This document shows positions 7,561-15,357 of a DNA stretch of 45,831 bases, in pieces. The notes under the pieces are model-generated. The model did no database searches, was not told the origin of the DNA, and worked only from the letters and a program-made list of their open reading frames with translations. The stretch comes from Chloroflexota bacterium (GTDB lineage: Bacteria; Chloroflexota; Dehalococcoidia; Lucifugimonadales; UBA3495), in assembly GCA_009840165.1 (NCBI GenBank), contig VXOG01000068.1, positions 1 through 45,831 on the forward strand. Reading direction: 5' to 3'. Each line of letters begins with the position of its first letter. Positions within the stretch are counted from its first letter, which is position 1. The position numbers and the translations under genes are program-made.

Positions 7561-8973
7561 TCAATGTTCAGCAGCGGGCAGGTCGAACCCGAATCGGCTG
7601 CCAACGCCGGGTTCGCTTTCCGCCCAAATTGTTCCCCCTTGAGCTTCCACCAACTGGCGGGTGATGGTGAGGCCGAGACCGGAACCGCCGGTGGTACGGT
7701 CGCGCGAAGGGTCTGCTCTGTAGAGGCGGTCAAACACATGGGGCAGGGCGTCGGGCGGGATGCCTGAACCAGTATCCACCACTTCGACACGAATTCCGTC
7801 ATCGAGGTGCCCAGCCGCGACCGTCACCACACCGCCCGGCGGCGTATGCCTGATGGCATTGTCCAGGAGATTGCCAAGCGCTTGCTGAATACGAAGCCGG
7901 TCCATCCCTACGATCGGCAGCCCATCGGCAATCTGCCCCGATAGTTGCACGGATACTGCTTCCGCTCGTGGACGAAACGACTCCACGACTTCGTTGACTA
8001 TCTCGGAAACTGAGGTCGGCTCCATCGAGAGAGAAAGTTCCCTGGCCTCAGTTTCGGCCAGTAGCCGCAGGTCGGAGATCAGGTGATTCAAGTGGAGGGT
8101 TTGTTGATGGACAGTATCGAGGTTCTCCGGACTCGGCTGCATCAAGCCGTCCTGCATGGCCTCGATATGGCCCTGTATGTTGGCTAAGGGCGTGCGAAGC
8201 TCGTGGGCGACGTCGGAAACCAAGGCCCGGCGCTGGCGTTCGGAATCCTCCAGCGCATCGGCCATGTTGTTGAACGCGTGGCCGAGTTCCGCGACTTCAT
8301 CGCTGCCCTGCACGGGTACCCGGCTGGACAGATCGCCGTCGCCCAATCGTCGGGCGGCGGAGGTCAGGTTGCCGATCGACCTTAAGACACGGCGAGAGAA
8401 GAGCAGCACCAGGAGCACTCCCGCAGCGCCGGCGCCCAGGCCGACGACCGTCAGTGTCCGTTGGACAGTCTCGGCGAAATCGTCAAGCGGGGGTTCGAAC
8501 TCTTCCGGCAGGATCGCAACGGAACCGGGCGGCAACGGGACGAGATACCCTCTGCGTTCTGTGGCCACAGCCACGGAACCCACCTGCACGCCTTCGGCAA
8601 ATATAGGAGTGAAATACTCTGGCGGAATGGGCCGCCAATGGTGCTCGCGTGCCCGACCTCGGCCTTCCCATTTTCGAGTATCTGCAATGACCTTCCCCGA
8701 TGCATCCTGCACGATAATCTCGCGTTCCGACTGGAAGCCGGTGCGGAAGACGAACCGACCGAGACCTTGCCAACCTCCGTTAGACTGGTAGTAGTCGGTG
8801 AGAGCAGTATGGATACGTTGCGAACGCACCCGGTCCTGCTCGTGCTGAAGGTGTTCCACCTCGATATTCGCAGCGTAGCCGGTGAACAGCGCCACCGCAG
8901 ACATGGACAGTGTCAGGATAACGGCGAATCCCAAGGCCAACCTGGCCCGGAGCCCGAAACGAAACCTAGGCAT
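7561..8973 (-). CDS. HAMP-domain sensor histidine kinase (BaeS-like)
   Basis: 470 aa. TM1 is residues 13-35, an extracytoplasmic sensor about 36-172, TM2 about 173-193, HAMP 194-245, HisKA with the phosphorylated H257 in SDVAHELRTPL, then the HATPase domain: N-box LLDNAIRH (369-376), G1 DTGSGIP (400-406), F-box region VFDRLYR and G2 GGSGLGL (429-435). All catalytic motifs are intact. The start ATG 8973 overlaps the stop of the response regulator gene by 8 nt, so translation is coupled. It phosphorylates that regulator. The signal is unknown; the sensor region is short and unlike a named domain. Confidence 0.93.
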   Translation of the reverse strand: MPRFRFGLRARLALGFAVILTLSMSAVALFTGYAANIEVEHLQHEQDRVRSQRIHTALTDYYQSNGGWQGLGRFVFRTGFQSEREIIVQDASGKVIADTRKWEGRGRAREHHWRPIPPEYFTPIFAEGVQVGSVAVATERRGYLVPLPPGSVAILPEEFEPPLDDFAETVQRTLTVVGLGAGAAGVLLVLLFSRRVLRSIGNLTSAARRLGDGDLSSRVPVQGSDEVAELGHAFNNMADALEDSERQRRALVSDVAHELRTPLANIQGHIEAMQDGLMQPSPENLDTVHQQTLHLNHLISDLRLLAETEARELSLSMEPTSVSEIVNEVVESFRPRAEAVSVQLSGQIADGLPIVGMDRLRIQQALGNLLDNAIRHTPPGGVVTVAAGHLDDGIRVEVVDTGSGIPPDALPHVFDRLYRADPSRDRTTGGSGLGLTITRQLVEAQGGTIWAESEPGVGSRFGFDLPAAEH

Positions 8974-9649
8974 TGCCGAACCGATAACCGACGCCGTGAA
9001 CGGTCTGTATGTAACGCGGTTTCCTACTGTCAGCCTCGATTTTACGGCGCAGGTTGGCAACATGGACATCCACGGTTCGGTCAAAGCCGTCAAAGTCGTA
9101 GCCGAAAACGTCGTTGATTATCTGGTCCCGGCTGAACGGCCGGCCAGGTTCGGCCGCCAGCATAGCCAGCAGGCGGTATTCGGTGGGAGTCAGATCCGGT
9201 TTATGTTCACCCACCGAAACGGTCCGGGTCTTGTGGTTGATGTTGATACCCTCGAATTCGGTAGTGGACGGAGTATATGCGTCCACTGTGCGAGCAGTAC
9301 GGCGGAGCACTGCCCGAACACGGGCAGCCAACTCGCGCGGGCTGAAAGGTTTGAGCACGTAATCGTCCGCGCCCAAATCGAGGCCGGCCAGGCGGTCACC
9401 CTCGGAAACCCGGGCGGTGACCATGATGATCGGAACGTCCGACTCCGCGCGGAGTGCGCGACAGATTTCCATCCCGTCCAGGCGTGGCAGCATCAGGTCG
9501 AGCACGATGAGATCCGGACCACACTGCCGGGCCAACTTCAGGCCGGCAACGCCATCGCCGGCGGTTGCCACCTGGTGGCCATCCTGCTCCAAGTAGAGAC
9601 GAACAACGCGGGCGATGCCCGGGTCGTCTTCAATTACGAGAACGGTCAT
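8966..9649 (-). CDS. OmpR-family response regulator
   Basis: 227 aa. Receiver domain 1-115 with acidic pocket D8-D9, phosphoacceptor D51 (LIVLDLMLP), T78 and K100 (VLKPF). Winged-helix DNA-binding domain about 130-227 with LTPTEYRLL, then DRTVDVHVANLRRKIE and the end TVHGVGYRF, all typical of OmpR/PhoB proteins. It is the first gene of the two-component pair and overlaps the kinase gene by 8 nt. The downstream exported protein gene is the obvious candidate member of its regulon, though I see no clear direct-repeat binding site. Confidence 0.95.
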   Translation of the reverse strand: MTVLVIEDDPGIARVVRLYLEQDGHQVATAGDGVAGLKLARQCGPDLIVLDLMLPRLDGMEICRALRAESDVPIIMVTARVSEGDRLAGLDLGADDYVLKPFSPRELAARVRAVLRRTARTVDAYTPSTTEFEGININHKTRTVSVGEHKPDLTPTEYRLLAMLAAEPGRPFSRDQIINDVFGYDFDGFDRTVDVHVANLRRKIEADSRKPRYIQTVHGVGYRFGNA

Positions 9650-9684
9650 TGCTCACCCCTACCCAGTTTGGAAAATGGACATTG

Positions 9685-10017
9685 TCAGGGGGCCAGCAGG
9701 GGTTGTTCCCAGCGGAAGAAATTGCGGTAGTGGTCATGCTCGGCCCAGGGCAAGAGGCTGCAAACGATGGAGACGGGCAGAGGCACATCGCCCGCGCGTC
9801 GGGTGTCGATGAGGTAGCGGCTGAGGCGTGTGAAGGTGTTGAGGCGGAAGCCGGCCTTGACGACGCGCTGGATGACGTCGCTGGGTTCGGGAGGGTGTTG
9901 GGTATCCCAGTTGTCGGCGACGGCTTCGGCGATGCGGCGTAGTTTGAGGATGGCGAGCTCGCGGGCGAACCTGCGTTTGAGGGCGTTGACGCGGCGACGG
10001 ATTTCGGAGATGGTCAT
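9685..10017 (-). CDS. small basic helical protein, function unknown
   Basis: 110 aa. The N-terminal half is helical and rich in Arg/Lys (EIRRRVNALKRRFARELAIL), then a Pro-containing turn (HPPEPSDVIQRV). No known motif. ATG 10017 is preceded by AGAGGTAA. It sits 35 nt upstream of the response regulator gene in the same direction, so it may share its transcript. A DNA- or RNA-binding role is possible from charge but not shown. Confidence 0.55.
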   Translation of the reverse strand: MTISEIRRRVNALKRRFARELAILKLRRIAEAVADNWDTQHPPEPSDVIQRVVKAGFRLNTFTRLSRYLIDTRRAGDVPLPVSIVCSLLPWAEHDHYRNFFRWEQPLLAP

Positions 10018-10418
10018 GGGGTTACCTCTGACGGGGGTGTTGGCATGGATGAACGGGATCAGGGATCAGGGATCAGGATGGGGGGATTTTTGGGAAATCC
10101 CGCCTATTTCCGCTCATATCCGCTCATTTGAGTAGGGCGTTTGGCGGGTCGTGGGGGTGACATGGGAGGGGATTGGAACGGTTTCAGGTGCGATACGGGT
10201 GCGATATTGGCGGTTTGGGGGCGGTTTTGGCGGTAGAGTGAAACGGAAGGTCACCGTATGGCGTCGGGCAATTGATAGTTAATGATAAGGATGGGTGGGG
10301 AGCAGGGGCAAGAGCGGAAGCGTCATCTGGTGGAGCCATCGCCGCAAGTTTGACGCTCCGGGATTTCGCTGACTATAATTCCCGCAGCATATTAAGAAAT
10401 TATGAGGTTTCACCAGCG
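10018..10418. other. 400-nt non-coding spacer with short tandem repeats and a promoter
   Basis: No convincing gene. It holds three tandem copies of GGGATCA (10055-10075), a small hairpin GGATTT...AAATCC (10084-10100), a tandem 10-mer CCGCTCATAT/CCGCTCATTT (10110-10129), then a G-rich stretch with repeated GGCGGTTTTGG-like units (about 10208-10240), and finally the rightward promoter at 10350-10379. It lies between two divergent genes. No tRNA or rRNA structure seen. Confidence 0.6.
10350..10379 (+). promoter_or_regulatory. near-consensus sigma70 promoter
   Basis: TTGACG (10350-10355), 18-nt spacer, perfect TATAAT (10374-10379). It predicts a leader of about 33 nt for the gene starting at 10419, and supports that start over longer readings upstream. 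Confidence 0.7.
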
Positions 10419-10721
10419 ATGAATCTGAAAACCGGACAGCGTTACGTCGGCCCCGGAGGGGCGGAAATGATAGTCAGCAAGGCCAGCGGAGATGGAGATC
10501 TAACCGATGGCGACATTGAGTTGCAGATCAAAGGGTCAAACGTTGATTTCGGCGGGGCAGCGACGGCCGACGACGCGCCGGAAGTTACCATGGGAAAACG
10601 CCTGACGTCAGCCGACGGCAGCGTTTCGGTGCTGATCACCAAAGCCGGCAAATGCGACCTACGGCTCAACGGCGAGCCGATGGAGTTGCAGGAGGCCAAA
10701 CAACTACCGTCTTCTGACTGA
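10419..10721 (+). CDS. small protein with internal two-fold repeat
   Basis: 100 aa from ATG 10419, placed by the promoter just upstream; only a weak GAGG precedes it. Two similar halves can be seen: GQRYVGPGGAEMIVSKASGD near residues 6-25 and GKRLTSADGSVSVLITKAGK near 57-76, the second followed by CDLRLNGEPMEL and an LPSSD ending. The second half recalls the desulforedoxin/small zinc-ribbon pattern (CGxEVxVxKxGxGxLxCxGxPM), but the metal cysteines are gone except one. So it may be a metal-free relative of that fold; this is tentative. A 6-codon reading frame at 10402 ends on the same ATG (CGATGA) and could couple translation. Confidence 0.6.
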   Translation: MNLKTGQRYVGPGGAEMIVSKASGDGDLTDGDIELQIKGSNVDFGGAATADDAPEVTMGKRLTSADGSVSVLITKAGKCDLRLNGEPMELQEAKQLPSSD

Positions 10722-10748
10722 CCAGTCGGAAACGGCGTAACGTGAAAT

Positions 10749-10780
10749 AGGGGCGGGGTTTGAAACCCGCCCCTGCTTTT
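10749..10780 (+). terminator. TAGGGGCG-family palindrome acting as terminator
   Basis: Arms AGGGGCGGG(G)TTT and AAACCCGCCCCT (10749-10774) around a one-base loop region, followed by GCTTTT. It lies 28 nt after the stop of the rightward gene and 30 nt before the stop of the leftward gene at 10805, a good place for a shared terminator. Confidence 0.65.
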
Positions 10781-10804
10781 CGTGGCAAATGTTGGTTCAC
10801 AGTT

Positions 10805-11521
10805 CTACCCGAGCGGGTTCAGCGGCAAACCATCACGTTGCGCCGTGAAAACGGCCATCTCTACGTCGCGGGCGCGCCAATGTCGGTTGGTGCGTTGGTT
10901 GAGTAACTCAGCAATGAATTGGCACCAATCATTCCATGACTGAACGAACCTGCGATGCACCATAAGGTCGTCACGGAGCGCAGTCACAGATCCCGAAAGA
11001 TCAGGAGCCTCAGCAAGGATAGTTCCTACCGGTTTTTGATTCCCGTGATGAGAGCCATTATGTCTTGCCCAATCTGTGACGTGCTTGTCCACCATAGGAA
11101 ATTTCTCGGGACAGGCGAACGCGGGAAAGGTAGCGGCAACAGCCACGGCTGAACTTGTGACCAGATTCTGACGGAATGACTGAAAGTTCTCCCTGTTGGG
11201 CTCATCAATGTATCTTTGGCAGAGAAGCCACAACTGAGGAGCACTTACGCCTGATTCTTTGATAGCGTTTATCACGGTTCGGGCGCGATGACTCGCCGCG
11301 CCGTCAGAAGAGTACAGTTTCCAGAACACCACTTCGTACCATGCCTCCAAGTGGTCGGGAGCGAGCTTTCTGAACCGCTTTTCGAACTCCATAGTGCGGG
11401 CTCGGTCGCCATTGCCGGTATCCCACTTGAACCAACCGGGGTACATTTGAGCGTCTTGAAATTCGGCTAAGCGAACCTCGTAATTGTACGAGTCGAGTGC
11501 CTTTTCCCAAGTCTGCGGCAT
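10805..11521 (-). CDS. hypothetical protein, 238 aa
   Basis: ATG 11521 has AAGGAG 8 nt upstream, which decides the start; the frame extends 13 codons further without a good site. The protein is soluble and helical, Trp/Tyr-rich at the N-terminus (MPQTWEKALDSYNYEVRLAEFQDAQ). Residues 50-90 (FEKRFRKLAPDHLEAWYEVVFWKLYS) look like a helical repeat. I recognise no family. It follows the frameshifted coiled-coil gene by 19 nt in the same direction. Confidence 0.65.
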   Translation of the reverse strand: MPQTWEKALDSYNYEVRLAEFQDAQMYPGWFKWDTGNGDRARTMEFEKRFRKLAPDHLEAWYEVVFWKLYSSDGAASHRARTVINAIKESGVSAPQLWLLCQRYIDEPNRENFQSFRQNLVTSSAVAVAATFPAFACPEKFPMVDKHVTDWARHNGSHHGNQKPVGTILAEAPDLSGSVTALRDDLMVHRRFVQSWNDWCQFIAELLNQRTNRHWRARDVEMAVFTAQRDGLPLNPLG

Positions 11522-11540
11522 TTTGGTACTCCTTTCCGTA

Positions 11541-11794
11541 TTACTGGGCACGGGGAACATCGCCGTCGAGCCGTTCCCCTAGGCGACGGAGGCGAGCTTT
11601 TGTAGCGTCCAGATTTTTGCGGGTCTCCAAGAGCTCCGCCAGCAGTTGGTCGGCGCGCTCACGTTCCTGCTGTAACCTGGCTTCGGCAGCAGTTGGTCGG
11701 CGCGCTGTCTTTCCTGTTCGGTGCGTTGACGCTCCTCCTCGGTACGCTGGCGTTCCTGTTCTACACGGTTGTCTTTGAGGAATCCGATAACCAT
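11541..11794 (-). pseudogene. coiled-coil protein gene interrupted by a frameshift
   Basis: From ATG 11794 the frame reads 36 residues, MVIGFLKDN then repeated ERQRTE units ending RADQLL, and then loses the repeat pattern. The other minus-strand frame takes over exactly there (AEARLQQERERADQLLAELL...) to a stop at 11541. Adding one G between CTGCTG and CCGAAG (near 11687) restores a continuous 84-aa coiled coil. So either a one-base deletion broke the gene, or it is a sequencing error, or frameshifting occurs. The Glu-Gln-Arg-Arg heptads resemble the C-terminal tails found on many Uma2 nucleases, but no Uma2 domain is attached here. Confidence 0.6.
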
Positions 11795-11883
11795 GATTAT
11801 GTTCCCTACGGCTCGAAAGAATAGTCAAGTCGCCCCGCCATCCTATTGCAGAGAATGGCGGAGCGTATATGCCTATTGGCGGC

Positions 11884-12954
11884 CTACAGGAAATGGGGAA
11901 TCACGTACTTCCCGAAGAGGCGGATGCTGTTCATGATCTTGCTGTGGGGCAGGTTGCCCATCTGCATGAAGCAGAGAATCTGGTCCACGCCGGCCTCCTG
12001 GTACTTTTCGATGGTCTTGATGACCGTTTCCGGCGTTCCCATGGCGAACGCGCCCGACTCGATGTGATCGGCCGCGGTCTTGTCAACGCGCTCTTCCTGG
12101 ACGGCGTTGACAGCGAACTGGTAGCTCTGCGGCACATTGCGGCCGGCCCACGGCGCATATAGCTCCTCGGCCTTACCGACGAACCATTCGCCCTCGTGGG
12201 CAGCGGATTCATAGGCTTCCTCGTCTGTTTCGGCGACGTGGACCATGCACAGAGCAGCGATATTGTCGTTGACCATGCTGCCGATAGGGTGGGCGTTCTT
12301 GACTGCATCTCGGTAGATCTGCACACGCTCCACAAGCTGCTCGTGTCCGCCAAGATTGAAGCAGAGGACGCCGACGCCGAGTTCGCCGGCCTCACCGAAG
12401 GACGCTGGCTGGCTGCACGCCATCCACATGGGCGGGTGCGGGTCCTGGACCGGCTTGGGGATCACGGAGCGCGGCGGGATGTTGTAGAACTCGCCGGCAT
12501 GTGAGAACGGGTCTTCAGTCCACATGCGAGGAATCATGCCGATGGCCTCGCGCCACTGGGCCTTGGTGGTTTCGGGATCAACCTCAAAGCCGTCCATCTC
12601 GATGAGAGTGGTGGAACGTCCGGTTCCCAAGTCCATGCGGCCATCGCTTACGATGTCCAGCACAGCCGCGCGCTCGGCGACGCGGACGGGGTGGTTGTAC
12701 GCGCCGGGGAGCAGGGCCACGGCGTGGCCAATGCGGATCCGCTTGGTGCGCTGCGAAAGCGCGCCGTATAGAACCTCGGGCGCGGAGCAGTGGGAAAACT
12801 CCCGCAGGAAGTGATGCTCCACCGTCCAGAAGTAATCGAAGCCAACGTCGTCGGCCAGCTCGACCTGGGCCATGACCTGCTTGTACCGCTCAGCCTCAAT
12901 CCCTGGGTAGTGGGGTTCGGGAACCTGGATTTCATACATCAAACCGAACTTCAT
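11884..12954 (-). CDS. LLM-class flavin-dependent oxidoreductase
   Basis: 356 aa, ATG 12954 preceded by GAGGAG. Bacterial luciferase-like TIM barrel: MKFGLMYEIQ start, VGFDYFWTVEHHF (about 38-50), TKRIRIGHAVALLPG, NHPVRVAERAAVLDIVSDGRMDLGTGRS, and a C-terminal GTPETVIKTIEKYQEAGVDQILCFMQMG. These are the standard strands and phosphate-binding loop of F420- or FMN-dependent members. Monooxygenase activity on an unknown substrate, with a flavin supplied by a separate reductase, is the family norm; which cofactor is used cannot be told. It stands alone, between the unknown genes and the mazE promoter. Confidence 0.93.
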   Translation of the reverse strand: MKFGLMYEIQVPEPHYPGIEAERYKQVMAQVELADDVGFDYFWTVEHHFLREFSHCSAPEVLYGALSQRTKRIRIGHAVALLPGAYNHPVRVAERAAVLDIVSDGRMDLGTGRSTTLIEMDGFEVDPETTKAQWREAIGMIPRMWTEDPFSHAGEFYNIPPRSVIPKPVQDPHPPMWMACSQPASFGEAGELGVGVLCFNLGGHEQLVERVQIYRDAVKNAHPIGSMVNDNIAALCMVHVAETDEEAYESAAHEGEWFVGKAEELYAPWAGRNVPQSYQFAVNAVQEERVDKTAADHIESGAFAMGTPETVIKTIEKYQEAGVDQILCFMQMGNLPHSKIMNSIRLFGKYVIPHFL

Positions 12955-13089
12955 GGTTTTTTGCTCCTCACGACGTAGCCCGCGATAGGGCGTTGCGGAA
13001 TGCTGGTGGTTTCTGGGGCGATATTATCACAGTCGTGTGACACTCCCGGTTGAGCTGCATGAGATAGCCGCCCCGACTCTGGTTACGAG

Positions 13090-13118
13090 TTGGCGTGGAT
13101 GTTTCTCACATCTATAAT
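13090..13118 (+). promoter_or_regulatory. mazE promoter
   Basis: TTGGCG (13090-13095), 17-nt spacer, TATAAT (13113-13118). The start would be near 13125, giving a short leader that contains the GAGGAGG ribosome site at 13131-13137. ATCTATAATATAGAT, a near-palindrome, covers the -10 (13110-13124) and is a plausible site for autorepression by the MazE protein. Confidence 0.65.
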
Positions 13119-13145
13119 ATAGATACGTTAGAGGAGGTAAATCTT

Positions 13146-13385
13146 ATGGCGGCGAGAACGCGAATAGCGACGTGGGGCTCAAGCTTGGCGATCCGAATTC
13201 CCAAACCCATCGCAGACCAATGGGGAGTGAGCGCCGGCTCCGCGGTGGAACTGGTTTCCGATGGAGATACGCTCATCCTGCGTAAGCGCACCTACGATCT
13301 GGGCGCTCTGTTGGCTAATATCACGCCTGACAATGTTCACGGCGAGCAGGACACCGGTGAGCCGCAGGGTAAAGAGATATGGTGA
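13146..13385 (+). CDS. mazE: MazE-type AbrB-fold antitoxin
   Basis: 79 aa from ATG 13146, 8 nt after AGGAGG. The swapped-hairpin AbrB domain occupies residues 1-50: RIATWGSSLAIRIPKPIADQWGVSAGSAVELV, then TLILRKR. The C-terminal tail (YDLGALLANITPDNVHGEQDTGEPQGKEIW) is the toxin-binding tail of MazE proteins and is fully conserved in pattern. It should bind DNA at its own promoter. It overlaps the start of the mazF remnant by 7 nt, as in intact mazEF operons. Confidence 0.92.
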   Translation: MAARTRIATWGSSLAIRIPKPIADQWGVSAGSAVELVSDGDTLILRKRTYDLGALLANITPDNVHGEQDTGEPQGKEIW

Positions 13386-13558
13386 AGGGTTACCCGTTTG
13401 AAGTAGGATTGCCTCCGGATGGAAGGATAACCGGGGTAGTGCTGGCCGATCAGATCAGGAACCTGGACTGGAAGGCGAGACGCGCGCAGTTTGAGTGCGA
13501 AACCACGGACGGCGTCGTGCAAGAGGTGATCGGGAAAGTGGGCGCGTTATTGGGATAA
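13379..13558 (+). pseudogene. MazF toxin remnant, N-terminal catalytic half deleted
   Basis: 59 aa. ATG 13379 overlaps the mazE stop exactly as in intact mazEF pairs. After Met-Val the protein jumps to KGYPFEVGLPPDGRITGVVLADQIRNLDWKARRAQFEC, which is the conserved second half of MazF, ending in a normal helix (EEVIGKVGALLG-like). The usual first 50 or so residues (YVPDxGDIxWLDFDP, the EQxGxRPxVVLS loop and the PxTxxx strand, which carry the catalytic Arg and Thr) are absent. The junction is in frame and keeps the start codon, so it looks like a clean internal deletion. It cannot be an active RNase by known mechanism, but could still be made and bind MazE. Confidence 0.8.
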
Positions 13559-13577
13559 AGGAACGCTGAAAGATATG

Positions 13578-13606
13578 GGCCACGGCGGAAAACCGTGGCC
13601 ATTTTT
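13578..13606 (+). terminator. intrinsic terminator after mazEF
   Basis: Perfect 8-bp stem GGCCACGG/CCGTGGCC (13578-13585 and 13593-13600) with a 7-nt loop, followed by ATTTTTG. It lies 20 nt after the mazF remnant stop. Confidence 0.85.
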
Positions 13607-13662
13607 GTCAATTCAGGGAATTCCAAGATCCGATTAGCCATCGCGACGCGATTGCAGAGACG

Positions 13663-14769
13663 TTACGGCACCAGCATCGCCCGCGTGATCTCCGTCTGCC
13701 GCTGGCTCCACTCTGCCGCCTGGAAAGCCTCGTTGACGTCGGCCAGGGGGAAGGTGTGGGAAACCAGCTTGTCGAAGGGCAGCAGATCCTGGTTGCGGAC
13801 CAGGAAGTCCAGCAACTCCGGCAGCAAGGACGGGCGGTACATCAAGCTGCCAACGATATTCTTGCCCTGGAGCAGCTTGGACGGGTCGATAGATACCTCC
13901 TGCCCACGTACTATGTCCCCGATTTCAACGAAGGTGCCGCCGTTGGAAAGCATGTCTATGCCCTCTTTGAGCAGGTCCGCCCGGCCCACCAGCTCCATGA
14001 CCACATCAGCGCCACGGCCCCGCGTCAGCTCGCGGACCCGACGGACGCGGGTTTCCGGCGTGTTGAACTCCTCTATGTTGATGGTGTGGTCGGCGCCAAA
14101 CTCCTCGGCCAGGGCCAGGCGGTTTTCAAGACGGTCGAGGACGATAACGCGATCTGCGCCTCGCTCCTTGGCCATGGCGGTGGCGTGGATGCCTAGCCCG
14201 CCGGCTCCCATAATCACGACGGACTGCCCGTGACTCATGCCGGCGCGCTCGAGGCCGGTGGTAACGGTGCCCATGGCGCAGTTGACCGGCCCCAGGATGC
14301 TGTCGGGCAGTTCGTCCGGCACACGGAAGAAGGGATGGCGCGGCGGCAGGTACAGGAAATCACCGTAGGTTCCGGTGAAGTAGGGCCAGATGCCGGCGGC
14401 AGGATACTGGCGGTTGACGCACCAGTTGGTGTTGCCGCGCAGACACATGTGGCAGTGGTAGCAGGGGAACACGGCGGCGTAGATCACGCGGTCGCCCTCC
14501 TTGACGTCGGTACCGTAGTAGTCGGAGGCAACGCCGTCGCCCAGATATTCGATGACGCCGGTGCCCTCATGTCCCATGACGCGACCGGTTTCGGGCAGGG
14601 GCAGGTGCTCCTGTGTCTGATCGCCGCGCCAGGTATGCAGGTCCGACCCGCAGATCCCCGCCTGGGTCATGCGGAGCAGGACGGCGCCCGGCTGCGGCTC
14701 AGGCACGTCGTACTCCTCGATTTCAAAAGGTTTGCCGTATTCCTTCACGACGACGATGCGTCCTTTCAT
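13663..14769 (-). CDS. zinc-dependent medium-chain alcohol dehydrogenase
   Basis: 368 aa, ATG 14769 with GGAGGGA upstream. Catalytic zinc ligands C40 (GICGSDLHTW) and H67-E68 (GHEGTG); structural zinc site C103, C106, C109, C117. Rossmann motif GAGGLG (188-193) followed by the strand end VIVLD (D212), an acidic residue that favours NAD over NADP. All four structural cysteines are kept, so it is a full MDR dehydrogenase of the threonine/sorbitol dehydrogenase type. Substrate unknown. It is divergent from rpiB, and a sugar or polyol substrate would fit that neighbour, though this is only context. Confidence 0.93.
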   Translation of the reverse strand: MKGRIVVVKEYGKPFEIEEYDVPEPQPGAVLLRMTQAGICGSDLHTWRGDQTQEHLPLPETGRVMGHEGTGVIEYLGDGVASDYYGTDVKEGDRVIYAAVFPCYHCHMCLRGNTNWCVNRQYPAAGIWPYFTGTYGDFLYLPPRHPFFRVPDELPDSILGPVNCAMGTVTTGLERAGMSHGQSVVIMGAGGLGIHATAMAKERGADRVIVLDRLENRLALAEEFGADHTINIEEFNTPETRVRRVRELTRGRGADVVMELVGRADLLKEGIDMLSNGGTFVEIGDIVRGQEVSIDPSKLLQGKNIVGSLMYRPSLLPELLDFLVRNQDLLPFDKLVSHTFPLADVNEAFQAAEWSQRQTEITRAMLVP

Positions 14770-14835
14770 GGTGGTCCCTCCGGTGGCGTTTAGGTTGCCG
14801 ATTGGCGGTATCCTAGCATAACGGTCTCGGTTTTG

Positions 14836-14844
14836 TGCTATGCT
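14836..14844 (+). promoter_or_regulatory. extended -10 element upstream of rpiB
   Basis: TGCTATGCT, the TGn-extended -10 form seen before several genes in this window. No clear -35 is present. It predicts a leader of about 30 nt before ATG 14880. Confidence 0.4.
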
Positions 14845-14879
14845 GGCGGCGTATCACGCCCGAGGGGAGCGGCACGGCA

Positions 14880-15329
14880 ATGAAGATAGCGATCGGATCC
14901 GACCACGCCGGTTTTGAGTACAAGGGAAAGCTGTTGTCCCTGCTGGCGTACTTGGGACACGAGGCGGTGGACTATGGGACGTATTCCGATGAGTCCACCG
15001 ACTACCCAGAGTGGATACGCCCGGTAGCCGAGGCGGTAGCGGCCGGCGAGGTTGACCGGGGCATCGTGCTGGGGGGATCAGGCAACGGCGAGGCCATCGT
15101 TGCCAACCGGGTGCCGGGCGTGCGCTGCACACTGTGCTGGAACGCGGATTCGGCCCGCTATGGACGGGAACACAACGACTCCAACGTGCTGTCCATGGGG
15201 CAGCGGCTGGTGTCGTGGGAAGCGGCGCGGGAGATCGTGGACGTGTGGCTGACCACGGAGTTCGAGGGCGGACGCCACCTGCGACGGATCAACCAGATCG
15301 ACGAGGAACCGCAACGGCTAACAACGTGA
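14880..15329 (+). CDS. rpiB: ribose-5-phosphate isomerase B family
   Basis: 149 aa from ATG 14880 (GAGGGGAG upstream). RpiB/LacAB sugar-phosphate isomerase: SDHAG (7-11) binding motif, then GGSGNGEAIVANRVPGVRC around 65-83. In this form E71 stands where enterobacterial RpiB has its catalytic cysteine; that is the mycobacterial-type variant, where a glutamate acts as base. The end REHNDSNVLSMGQR carries the usual phosphate-binding His/Arg. It interconverts ribose-5-phosphate and ribulose-5-phosphate in the pentose phosphate pathway, in the cytoplasm. The gene is transcribed alone and ends at the palindrome at 15358. Confidence 0.93.
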   Translation: MKIAIGSDHAGFEYKGKLLSLLAYLGHEAVDYGTYSDESTDYPEWIRPVAEAVAAGEVDRGIVLGGSGNGEAIVANRVPGVRCTLCWNADSARYGREHNDSNVLSMGQRLVSWEAAREIVDVWLTTEFEGGRHLRRINQIDEEPQRLTT

Positions 15330-15357
15330 AAGCGCAAAAGGAATGGGATAAATCAAT

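Noticed and set aside
10055..10129. CRISPR-like repeats
   Set aside because: Repeats are 7-10 nt and directly tandem, with no spacers; no cas genes in the window.
7547..10403. 15-nt identity ATATTAAGAAATTAT at 7547-7561 and 10389-10403
   Set aside because: AT-rich low-complexity string; one copy overlaps the kinase stop codon and the other lies just after a -10, with no shared wider sequence. Probably chance, though both copies lie near promoter-type regions.
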